From Triglochin maritima (Eukaryota; Streptophyta; Magnoliopsida; Alismatales; Juncaginaceae), in the NCBI GenBank assembly GCA_963682175.1, contig CAVMKL010000122.1, positions 1-64,000 on the forward strand: a DNA stretch of 64,000 nucleotides, in the 5' to 3' direction. This document shows positions 16,897 to 24,805 of the stretch, piece after piece. The notes below the pieces were generated by a model. It saw only the letters and a program-made list of their open reading frames with translations, searched no databases and was not told the DNA's origin. Position 1 is the stretch's first letter. Each line of letters starts with the position of its first letter. The translations under genes were made by a program, and so were the position numbers.

Positions 16897-17322
16897 ATGC
16901 CCAAGTTCGTCACGCCCGTCGCTGTGCTCGCTGCAGCAGTCCTCTCGCTCACTGGTTGCTCCGGCGGCAACGCCGGCGACGGCCGCCCGTGCGAGACCGT
17001 TCCGCCAGAGCTGCTGAGCGCGATCGCGGACGGCGCCAACGATGGTCCCGCGATCACCCCGATCAGCGCCGGCGCTGTGAAGTCCATCGAGCGCGGCGAC
17101 GTCTACATCGTCGCGATGAGCTTCACGACACCGGGCTTCGAGGACGAACCCACGGTCGGCGTCTGGGGTATCGGCAGCTCGCTCACTCCCGGCTCCGGAC
17201 CGTTGGTCGCCGTCGACAGCTTCGCGGCCGAGTTCACCGTATGGCCGAACCAGATGAGCGGCGAGGAGTTCTCGGCGACCGAGGACGGCGTCGACGAGGC
17301 GAAGGCCTGTCTCGAGGGTTGA
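16897..17322 (+). CDS. Lipoprotein of unknown function
   Basis: A 141-residue protein. MPKFVTPVAVLAAAVLSLTGCSGG is a lipoprotein signal with lipobox LTGC. The mature domain is beta-rich (IERGDVYIVAMSFTTPGFEDEPTVGVWGI, then AVDSFAAEFTVWPNQ) and carries two further cysteines. An ATG at 16888 is also in frame. A CATAAT just upstream (16883-16888) could be the -10 element. It is divergent from the 16372-16857 lipoprotein across 39 bases. Confidence 0.75.
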   Translation: MPKFVTPVAVLAAAVLSLTGCSGGNAGDGRPCETVPPELLSAIADGANDGPAITPISAGAVKSIERGDVYIVAMSFTTPGFEDEPTVGVWGIGSSLTPGSGPLVAVDSFAAEFTVWPNQMSGEEFSATEDGVDEAKACLEG

Positions 17323-17648
17323 GCGAGCCTGGCAAAGAATTCGTCGGGCCCGACGGACAGCTGCAGCCGCCGACCTCGATCTACGCTGTGATCGAATTCG
17401 AAGTGACCACCGAGGTGGGCTGCAGGGCATCCGGTTTCGATCGAACACTCGCCGAGCCTTCCAACCTCCGGCCTCTCAGACAATCGGCACCCCGGCGCCC
17501 GGATCGTCCGAGACGACGCTGCTGGTCAGAAATGGGCGAATCACCCGAGTTTGTCTCGATCGGGTATCGATGACGTTCTGCACCCTGTGACCATGTGAGT
17601 CTGGATTGCACTGGCGCAAGGGGGCGCCAGTAGTACAGGAGATAGTTC
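17323..17648 (+). promoter_or_regulatory. Intergenic leader upstream of secreted protein gene
   Basis: About 325 bases. CTGGCGC and GCGCCAG around 17608-17627 form a seven-base stem with a purine loop close to the CAGGAG ribosome-binding site of the next gene, so it may affect mRNA folding or stability. Otherwise nothing was recognised. Confidence 0.4.
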
Positions 17649-18443
17649 ATGAAACTCTTCAACGAAAATCGACCTGGTCTTGCAGCGGCGGGGGTCGCCG
17701 CTGCGGCGTTGACGGTCATCTCGCTGGGCGTTGTCAGTCCGGCGGCGGTCGGCGCCGAACCCACTGGCGTCGCCATCTCAGCGAAGGCTCAGGCCGGATA
17801 CGAAGCCCAGCTCGCTGAGTTCCTCCAGACATCGCCGGAGCCGGCGAGCGTCCTGCCGGACGCATCGATCGAGGAACAGAACGCCTACTGGGATGACATG
17901 TCGTCCTGGTGGGCGACCGTGCCCTGGGACGCTGTCGCCGGCCAGTGGGGCTGCACGTCAGGACCTCAAGAAGTGCAGGCGAACCCGGCCGACGAATCCG
18001 GCGTCATCACCTACGGCCACGGCGGAGTCATGCAATGCACCGAAGGCTTCGAACAGGACGAGCTGTCCGCCGTCACCCAGGTTGTTCCGCGCACGGAGTC
18101 GCTCGCTCGGCTCTCTGAGACAGCCAGGGCCGAGATACGACGCTGTGATGCGGTCGGCGGCGACAAGGACTTCTGTCTCACGCGCCCAGCCTCTGGCAGT
18201 GCCACGCTGACGGCAAGCATGCAGTGGCTCCTCGGCTCGACGCAAACCGGCCGTGCGCGTCTCGGGCACGTAGGTGTATCCGGTTGCTCCGCAGGTAGCC
18301 AACTCGCCCTCGGTGCGATCGGCACCGGCGGCTACGCGGCGGTCTGGTACGCCACCGGAACGGCTGCGTTCAGCGCCAGCTTCTCGTCGTCCTTCCTCTT
18401 CCCGAGCGGCACCTACTACGGAACGTGGTGTGCCATCACCTGA
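17649..18443 (+). CDS. Secreted protein, paralog of the downstream gene
   Basis: A 264-residue protein with a signal peptide of about 35 residues (basic MKLFNENR, hydrophobic core, AVGA-EPTG cleavage region). The mature N-terminal half contains the block QNAYWDDMSSWWATVPWDAVAGQWGCTSG, shared with the product of the next gene. The C-terminal half (ASMQWLLGSTQTGRARLGHVGVSGCSAG to FPSGTYYGTWCAIT) is Gly/Ser-rich with paired cysteines and is absent from the paralog. It is probably extracellular. The function is unknown. A CAGGAG site lies eight bases before the ATG. Confidence 0.78.
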   Translation: MKLFNENRPGLAAAGVAAAALTVISLGVVSPAAVGAEPTGVAISAKAQAGYEAQLAEFLQTSPEPASVLPDASIEEQNAYWDDMSSWWATVPWDAVAGQWGCTSGPQEVQANPADESGVITYGHGGVMQCTEGFEQDELSAVTQVVPRTESLARLSETARAEIRRCDAVGGDKDFCLTRPASGSATLTASMQWLLGSTQTGRARLGHVGVSGCSAGSQLALGAIGTGGYAAVWYATGTAAFSASFSSSFLFPSGTYYGTWCAIT

Positions 18444-18500
18444 TCCATCTCGTGGGCGGCGTCACCTCGGTGGCGCCGCTCACGTCCATCATCGGAAAGG

Positions 18501-18983
18501 ATGATCAAGATGCGAACCCAGAGCACCATTGGAAGGATCGTCGTTGGGGCCCTCGCGGCCGCGGGACTCGCCTTCGGAACGACCGCGCTTGTAAGCGCCC
18601 ACCCCGTCGCAGAGCTGCCGATTCAGGATGCCGCAAGCCAGGACGCCTACGCAGCCGAAGTCGCGCAGTTTCTCGCTATCCAGCCGGAGCCGCAGAGCAG
18701 CGATTTCGGCTACTCCGTTGAAGACCAAAACGCGTACTGGGAAGCCCGAGCCTCTTGGTGGAGCGAAGTCCCATGGACCGCCGTAGCCGGACAGTGGGGC
18801 TGCACGTCGGGAGCTGTGAGCGTCACCTTCAACCCGCCTCGCGCGGACGGCGTCGTGACTGCAGGCTTCGGCGGCTCAGGCGACTGCGGCGGTGTCTACG
18901 ATCGGGGTGACGCATCCATCTTCTCGGACCCACGCACGAGGGCCGAGATTCTCCTGGAACGACCCGAGCTCGGCACGCCCTGA
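18501..18983 (+). CDS. Secreted protein, shorter paralog of 17649-18443
   Basis: A 160-residue protein with a signal peptide (TIGRIVVGALAAAGLAFGTTALVSAHP). It shares with the upstream gene the sequence order YAAEVAQFLAIQPEP, EDQNAYWEARASWWSEVPWTAVAGQWGCTSG and a Gly-rich segment with a second Cys. It ends soon after (RAEILLERPELGTP), so it lacks the paralog's C-terminal domain. The pair looks like a tandem duplication followed by domain loss or gain. GGAAAGG precedes the start; M at 18510 is an alternative. Confidence 0.75.
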   Translation: MIKMRTQSTIGRIVVGALAAAGLAFGTTALVSAHPVAELPIQDAASQDAYAAEVAQFLAIQPEPQSSDFGYSVEDQNAYWEARASWWSEVPWTAVAGQWGCTSGAVSVTFNPPRADGVVTAGFGGSGDCGGVYDRGDASIFSDPRTRAEILLERPELGTP

Positions 18984-18996
18984 TCGTCACCGACCT

Positions 18997-19245
18997 CTAC
19001 CGACCCGGCCAGGTGTACCAGACGATGCCCACGATCAAGATCACGACGATCAGGAAGCCGATCGCGGCGCGGATGACTCGACGACGGCTGAAGGTGCCCT
19101 TTCGAAATGACTCCCGCGAGACTCGATCAAGGTTTGGGAACACTCCTTGGGAAAGCGGTCCGGCGTCGCCAGGCGAGGGCGGCGGTGCTGCCTCACCGGT
19201 TGGAAGCTGCGGATCCCGGTCACGTTCCTCATTGAAGTTCCCCAT
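18997..19245 (-). CDS. Small C-terminally anchored membrane protein
   Basis: An 82-residue protein with an acidic/Pro-rich cytosolic part (MGNFNEERDRDPQLPTGEAAPPPSP), a basic stretch (RKGTFSRRRVIRAA) and one transmembrane helix (IGFLIVVILIVGIVWYTW) ending almost at the C-terminus. The frame is open 87 bases further upstream, but ATG 19245 gives the natural start. Convergent with the secreted paralog gene. The function is unknown. Confidence 0.65.
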   Translation of the reverse strand: MGNFNEERDRDPQLPTGEAAPPPSPGDAGPLSQGVFPNLDRVSRESFRKGTFSRRRVIRAAIGFLIVVILIVGIVWYTWPGR

Positions 19246-19460
19246 ACTCGACCCTACCAAGAAGGCAATTCCGTCGCGCGAGCCGAGCCGGGTTGGTCCA
19301 GCGGAGGACCCTCCGGACGTGCTCGACGACATCGTCTCCGGGTGCGAGACGCGCCTAGCCGTGAAGGGCGGGGTCGACGGCGCCTGAGGCCGCCCGCAGC
19401 CATGCAGTCACCGAGTGCCGAGATCATCACGCCGTTCGAGATGCGGGTCCGGTGCGCCGG

Positions 19461-19829
19461 CTAGAACGCCTGCTTGTCGAAGCCCTCCGGCGCCGAGTGC
19501 AGCGGGTCCTCCCACTGAAGCCCACCGGCCACGGCGCGCGCCAGCGTCTCAAGGTCGGTGCCGAAGTAGCAGTACCCGTGAATGGTGTCGATCTGCTGGT
19601 GTGGTCGCATCACGACGAGTCGCCAGTTGTAGAGCATCTTCCAGGCCTCGACGACGTAATCGTCCGTCTCCTGCAGGCGGAAGCCGTTGTCGATCCGGAC
19701 GATGCGCCCGGGGTCGATGTCGGGATCTCGATGGAGAGCTGACTCCAGCTCGTCGAGCACCTCACCAGAGGATCGCATCGCGAGTCTGATGGTGTCGGCG
19801 TGCGCGTCACGCTGGGATGTCGACCTCAT
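19461..19829 (-). CDS. Small hypothetical protein
   Basis: A 122-residue soluble protein starting MRSTSQRDAHADTIRLAM. It has a helical N-terminal half (GEVLDELESALHRDPD) and a C-terminal half with aromatic motifs (NGFRLQETDDYVVEAWKMLYNWRLVVMRPHQQ, GYCYFGTDLETLARAVAGGLQWEDP). The composition is typical of small actinobacterial accessory proteins. The family was not recognised. The longer open frame up to 20090 lacks support. Confidence 0.6.
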   Translation of the reverse strand: MRSTSQRDAHADTIRLAMRSSGEVLDELESALHRDPDIDPGRIVRIDNGFRLQETDDYVVEAWKMLYNWRLVVMRPHQQIDTIHGYCYFGTDLETLARAVAGGLQWEDPLHSAPEGFDKQAF

Positions 19830-20266
19830 CGGACCACCGTATCCTCCGGTCGACTGCAACATCTTCGACACTATGCGCAATTGGATCGCCCCGGCCAAGG
19901 CGCCCGGGCACCCAAGCCCCACGGGCAGGCGTCCAGCGGGGTTGTACACGCCATACTTACGGCTAGGGAGGCAAATTCGGCCTCCGGGCACGGAAAAGTG
20001 CCTCAAACGGGCGTTTTCTTGGGTCACCGTCAGCGCCAAACGGTACGATGGACCCAGCAACGCAAAAGACCCCTGTTGGTAGATCACCAACAGAGTGAAC
20101 GGTCAGCGACAACAAGGGTCAAAGCGGAATTCCGGCAAAGAGATTTGCTTTGATCTTAACCCTTCTCACTGGGAAGACGTCAACTCGTCTGCCAGCGAGA
20201 AGGGGTGTCGTGCGGTGCAGGAAGGCCCATTGTGGCTGTGAAACGAATCCCCCTGAAGCCTGTGAA

Positions 20267-20292
20267 CCCCAGGACGCCGATGCGTCCTGGGG
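20267..20292. repeat. Perfect 11-bp inverted repeat
   Basis: CCCCAGGACGC and GCGTCCTGGGG around the four-base loop CGAT. It is very stable if transcribed and has no T-run on either side. Confidence 0.6.
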
Positions 20293-20361
20293 AGATCAGG
20301 ATCATCATCCGCCCGCGATAGCGAACGGATAGTCCGGCGCGCGTGAGCTCGTCGGGCGAAA

Positions 20362-20404
20362 AAACAAGACCCCGAAGCGCGGAATGCGCTTCGGAGTCTT
20401 GTTT
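20362..20404 (-). terminator. Strong intrinsic terminator, minus-strand sense
   Basis: Arms of 19 bases (20362-20380 and 20386-20404) pair with one mismatch around GGAAT. On the minus strand the stem is followed by a run of six T residues. No intact minus-strand gene lies immediately upstream, so it may serve a decayed gene or a small RNA. Confidence 0.65.
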
Positions 20405-20822
20405 CGGGAGACTGCTCGTCGCCGAGCTGCTCCCATCCCACTGAGACGTGGTGACGAACAGGTCACACAACTTCGAGCGCTTCACCTCGGCCGAAGCATG
20501 CGAGGAGCGTTCCATCGCTAGCCATAGGGTCGATGACGCCTGCCCGGCAAAGGAGCAACGGAAGGACATCCGTCGTGGACACGAACGTCCCGTAGGCACT
20601 TTACGGACCACCGCCCGTCGAGGATGTTAACAGCTGACGAGATGAAACCGCGGGCCCCGCCGGGCGGCGCTATGCCAGGCACGGCAGGCAGGGTGTCATG
20701 ATGGCAGCCACCGACGCATCCCCGCGCCAGCAACGAGAAGACTGACGTCGAAAAAGCCAAACATTTCCGCCTAACAACGTGCGTCCTACCGGTTGCCGAA
20801 TTTGCTCATAAACGAATAGAAA

Positions 20823-21572
20823 ATGCATTTGCCGGAGCCTTCACTACCAATGATGCCCCTAGGGGCTTCCTTGACGGAAGCGATCGAAGGTGCCATTCTC
20901 CAAACCATGAAGGCACCGAACAATTCGTCATCGCCTGCTCGAACCGACGTTTCGACCGATTCATCATCACCATCGGATCCGGCCGGGCAACTTCAGGAAC
21001 TCTGGAAAGCCATCCAGCACCTGGAAGGAGACTCGCACTACATACTTGAAGCCATAACTGAGTACATCACTGCGCGACACATCCCACGAAACCTCATGTC
21101 CGTGGACCAACGCGAGTTCCTGATTTCCTCGGGGACCATTACCGTCGAGCGTCTAGCCACAATCGACCGCAGCATCGGGCGCGGATCTTTGGTGGTCCGC
21201 GAGACTGAGTCGTTACTCTCGCACATTCTGGCGAGTCTTTCACTCGACGACACAGTTGGATATCTCGCCTGGGAGGAGACATCAGTGCGGTCAGCCGTCG
21301 CGGAGGGGCGACTGCACGCCTTCGAAGCCTCTGGTCATCTCCGGTTTCCGACCTGGCAGTTCACACACCGGGCCGACAAGATCCTTCCAAGCCTTGCGAC
21401 ACTTCTCGACGCCGTCGGTTCGCAGTGGAGCCATGCAAGCCTTGCCGGCTTCATGGGCACACCGAAAACCGGCCTCGTTGCTAAGGCCCAGCTCTCCCCC
21501 GCGGCCTGGTTGCTCGCTGGCCACAGCCTCACGGAAGTGATCCACCTCATAGAGGCAGCAGACAGGGGCTGA
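20823..21572 (+). CDS. Putative HTH / MbcA-like antitoxin-type protein (paralog 2)
   Basis: A 249-residue protein paralogous to the product at 11443. Matching landmarks are LWKAIQHLEGDSHYIL, REFLISSGTIT, the DNA-reader-like YLAWEETSVRSAVAEGRLHAFEASGHLRFPTWQF, and the C-terminal FMGTPKTGLVAKAQLSPAAWLLAGHSLTEVIHLIE, which resembles the MbcA/ParS/Xre C-terminal domain. Alignment with the paralog would suit a start at ATG 20907, which removes 28 residues; the ribosome site does not decide. It is followed eight bases later by a nuclease gene, so the pair is very likely an operon in which this protein could regulate or restrain the nuclease. Confidence 0.68.
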   Translation: MHLPEPSLPMMPLGASLTEAIEGAILQTMKAPNNSSSPARTDVSTDSSSPSDPAGQLQELWKAIQHLEGDSHYILEAITEYITARHIPRNLMSVDQREFLISSGTITVERLATIDRSIGRGSLVVRETESLLSHILASLSLDDTVGYLAWEETSVRSAVAEGRLHAFEASGHLRFPTWQFTHRADKILPSLATLLDAVGSQWSHASLAGFMGTPKTGLVAKAQLSPAAWLLAGHSLTEVIHLIEAADRG

Positions 21573-21579
21573 GGGGTTC

Positions 21580-22542
21580 ATGCGCGGGCGCACAACACTC
21601 GTTCGCGAGGAGCACATAGAGGACTACATCGCATCTCAACTTCCCCTGCACTGGAACCTCCTTGGAGTTCCGTTACTCCTCATCGGTAGACAGGTGCCCA
21701 CAGGAGAACGGCTGCGTATTGACCTGCTCGCCATTGATACAGAGGGCACGATCTACATCATCGAGCTCAAGTACGCGGCCGCACGGCCGGCGATCATCGC
21801 GCAGATCACTCAGTATCAGGCCGCCGTTGCTCGCCTGACTCGAGATCAACTTATCGAGATGGCATCGCGCCGGCCCCTGCACTTCAATCTTGAAACTGCG
21901 TTCAGGCGCCATTTCGGCCGCGCTCTGCCGCACAATATCAATTCTTCTCAGGTGCTGATGATTTGTGCTCAAACGATCCCCAAAGTAACGAGTGATAGCA
22001 TTCAGAGCCTTCGTGCACACGGGTATCGAATCGATGTGCTTCAACGCACGCTGCACGAACAAGCGGTGTCCTTCGCCCCCTGGCGACCGTCAGAGGTCAC
22101 CAGGACAATCAGCACACAGTCGAGCCAGCATGCGCGACGAAGGCACTCAGCACCAAAGCCACGTTCCGGTCCTTGGATCCGGAACCGGCGGAGCGACCTG
22201 GAGGACTACTGGGATGCCATCTCCGTGGAGCTCACATCGTCCCTGATCACGTTCGCTGCCGTCTACACGAGCTACCAGAAGTGGCACGAGTCTCACGCAG
22301 ACAAACTCACGCACCCGAGGCCACTCCAGCAGGGCACATTTGCCCAGCATCTAGCGTCGCTATTTGAGGATGAGCGCGAATGGTCACGTGTTTTCATTCC
22401 GACCGGCAGTCGCACAGCCCTGTATGGATCTCTCCCAGGCCCGATACGGATGAGCTCCTACCGAGGCGACGGCTGCACAGCAGTCGCATATGTACGCGCG
22501 ACGGCCTACAGCAGGGCAACCAGCATCAGCTTGCGCTCTTGA
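21580..22542 (+). CDS. NucS/DUF91-like PD-(D/E)XK nuclease
   Basis: A 320-residue protein. The N-terminal domain has LRIDLLAIDTEGTIYIIELK, i.e. Asp at about 48 or 53, then E-L-K at 62-64, followed by a Q-x-x-x-Y helix (AQITQYQAAVARL). This is the PD-(D/E)XK arrangement seen in NucS/DUF91 nucleases that read a genomic or branched DNA substrate. A basic linker (about 185-210) joins a second domain (DLEDYWDAISVELTSSLITFAAVYTSY...) that I do not recognise. All core catalytic residues seem present. It is coupled to the upstream putative DNA-binding protein. The role is probably defence or mobile-DNA control, as inference. Confidence 0.72.
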   Translation: MRGRTTLVREEHIEDYIASQLPLHWNLLGVPLLLIGRQVPTGERLRIDLLAIDTEGTIYIIELKYAAARPAIIAQITQYQAAVARLTRDQLIEMASRRPLHFNLETAFRRHFGRALPHNINSSQVLMICAQTIPKVTSDSIQSLRAHGYRIDVLQRTLHEQAVSFAPWRPSEVTRTISTQSSQHARRRHSAPKPRSGPWIRNRRSDLEDYWDAISVELTSSLITFAAVYTSYQKWHESHADKLTHPRPLQQGTFAQHLASLFEDEREWSRVFIPTGSRTALYGSLPGPIRMSSYRGDGCTAVAYVRATAYSRATSISLRS

Positions 22543-23360
22543 ATGAAACTCGAAAGAAGGATTCGGAAGCGAAGCCGCACGCCTCCGTTCTCAAAGCCAT
22601 CCGTTGCAGCCGTCACGGCGCCGCGGGATGGGGAGTCACTTCCGACCGGCACACAGCGCCACCTGCCGCTCTGAGCTCAGCGTCCATCGTTGTGGCTCTC
22701 GGCACGACCGAGTGCCGGCGACCAGCGAGGCGGCCCCAGTTTTTCATCGGGACGATGTGCTCCCAATGCAATATGCACAGTTCGATGTCCCGCCCGACGA
22801 CAGTCCTCGTGCCCCGCACCCTGTCCTGAGTTCGCCGACAGTGAACTCTTGAATGACGCGGCTGATATGCCACGCGCGCCAAAGCACACCCCACTGGATC
22901 CCGGTACCGGCGATGCACCGGCAATCTCGGTACAGCGATCGAGAGCAGAAGCGAGGGAAAATTCCAGGCCAGAGTTTGTTTCCACTCCGCGGAAGTCGGC
23001 CTGCGTACCACGCGCGTACCAGAAGATATGTCAGCGATTCCACTACTGACCAGCCATTCCTCGCCAGCGTACCGCCGGTACCGCCGACTACGCAGAACTA
23101 CATACAAACCCGCGCATGAGTTCGGCTTCACGCGTGTGGGCTTTATTAGATCTGGCGGTACATCCGGTACCAGTTTGCACTTCTCACTGATATGCAGAGG
23201 GAGTAGGGGGTCTAAGTCGTACCGTTTGTCGAAATCTGCCTCCAAACCGTGGTACTAGACGAGAGCCGTTCGACCAGCACAATCATCCTTTGACCAGGAA
23301 TTTACCTCATCAAGCATGTACCGCTTCTGGAGCACCAAGAACGGTACGTTCGGGACCATG
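22543..23360. other. Gene-poor, unusually A/T-tolerant stretch
   Basis: About 800 bases with no supported gene and lower GC than the neighbours. Several GGTAC/GTACC words recur between 22910 and 23350, without a regular spacing. A long minus-strand frame (22613-23245) has biased composition and no recognisable domain. Confidence 0.35.
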
Positions 23361-23655
23361 CTATGCATCGGCCCTGAGCTGAGCCAAGGCGAGTAGCTCC
23401 GTCGCCTGTTCCGCATCGGGGTGTTTCCCCGATACGCAGCGCAAAGGTGTGCCGCTCAGCGGCTTGGCATCAACGCTCTGGGGCGTCTCGGGTCTCCATG
23501 CGAAGTTCAGAGATGGGCCCCAAGGGCCAGTCGACGGCGAAGACGCGGTTGAAGCCGATAGCAATTGACTCTGTGGGGCCGGGCGAGAGCGAGGCCATCA
23601 GGATGATTTCGGAGGTGTGTGGATCGTTGAGGGATTGTGCGACGCGAATGGACAT
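23361..23655 (-). pseudogene. Unidentified frameshifted gene fragment
   Basis: Two minus-strand frames read as coherent protein in succession: SLSPGPTESIAIGFNRVFAVDWPLGPISELRM, then VDAKPLSGTPLRCVSGKHPDAEQATELLALAQL to a stop at 23361. They look like one gene with a frameshift near 23490-23510. The family was not recognised. It abuts the DUF5107 fragment, suggesting a deletion junction at about 23640. Confidence 0.35.
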
Positions 23656-24752
23656 TCTCGCAATTCTGGTACCCGCTGCCGGCGATCGGTATCGCTCATC
23701 AGGCGAACGCCGAGGCGGCGCTCCACGTCGAACTCGACGACGACAGCATCACCGTGGGTCTGGCCGTGACCAGCACGCTCCCCGATGCAGTGCTGCAGAT
23801 CCGCACAGCCGACGGCGACAGGGTCGCAGAGTGCCCCTCGACGTTCGAACCCGGTGCGGCACACCACTTCACGGCTTCACTGCCGGCTCGGGTCCCGTCG
23901 GAAGGGTTCGTCGTCGAACTGCGGGATCACCGCGGTCGACTCGTCATCTCCTGGCAGGCGCCAGAGCCGAAAGACGGAGAGCCCGCGGTCGCGTCGGAGC
24001 CGCCGCTGCCCGCCGAGACCGCGTCCGTGGACGAGCTCTACCTCATCGGGATGCACCTGGCGCAATACCGGCATCCCACACGCTCCCCGCTGCCGTACTG
24101 GGAGGAAGCGCTCTCTCGAGACCCTGGCGAGTGGCGCGTCCATCTCGCCCTGGCTGACCGCGCCTATCGCTCCGGGGCGTACGAACTCGCGCTGACACAT
24201 GCTCGTGCGTCGCTTGAACGATTGACGTCCCGCAACACCAACCCGACAGACACCGAGGCCTTCTACCTGTTGGGCCTCATCCTGCTGCGTCTCGGATCGG
24301 TCCAGGAAGCGATGCTGTCGTTCGCGAAGTCGGCTTGGGACGGAGCCTGGGCGAGCGCAGCCGGGTTCGAGATGGCCCGGATCGCGGCCACGCACGGAGC
24401 CGACCAGTCAGCACTCGACGATCTCGACGCACTCGACAGGGTCGCCGGAGAAGACGCCCGTCGGCGGTCGCTCCGCGCCGTCCTGCTGCGACGACTGGGC
24501 AGACCGGACGAGGCAGCGCTCGTGATCGCCGAAGCACTCGCCATGGATCCGCTGGACGGATGCCTCCGGTTCCTCGCGGACCGGACGGTCCCGAATGACT
24601 CGGGCCTCCTCATCGACCTCGCACTCGACCTCCGCGACATGGGCGAGGTCGAGGATTCGCTCCGGCTCCTCGAACAGGCGTCGGCGATCCCTGCTCGCGG
24701 CGGCCCGTCCACAGCAGCGACCGCGCACTCCACGACGCGCCGCGCTGACTGA
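23637..24752 (+). pseudogene. DUF5107 / TPR protein fragment
   Basis: A 371-residue open frame equivalent to the middle-to-late part of large DUF5107 proteins (normally around 1000 residues, cytosolic, sugar-metabolism associated). Diagnostic pieces are SQFWYPLPAIG at the very start, DELYLIGMHLAQYRHPTRSPLPYWEEAL, RDPGEWRVHLALADRAYRSGAYELALTHARASLERLT and TDTEAFYLLGLILLRLGSVQEAMLSFAKSAWDGAWASAAGFEMARIA, a run of TPR helices. The catalytic-like N-terminal DUF5107 domain is missing, and the C-terminus degenerates into Arg/Thr-rich residues after about 24690. The open frame is a relic, not a functional gene. Confidence 0.7.
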
Positions 24753-24805
24753 CGCCGGGACGTCCCGAAAGATCGCGTTGCCGCCTCGCGTTCTACTCCG
24801 CACGT

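Larger units (their letters stand above)
19830..20822. other. Long gene-poor region with hairpins
   Basis: Nearly 1 kb without a convincing gene. It holds several perfect inverted repeats: CTGTTGGT/ACCAACAG around a five-base loop near 20071-20091, an 11-base perfect stem at 20267-20292 and a terminator-like stem at 20362-20404. A structured non-coding RNA is possible, but no known family was recognised. Confidence 0.4.

Noticed and set aside
22613..23245. 210-residue minus-strand frame containing an HWEHIVP-like string (possible HNH)
   Set aside because: Only one short string resembles an HNH motif; no second His/Asn, no ribosome site and Arg-rich composition.
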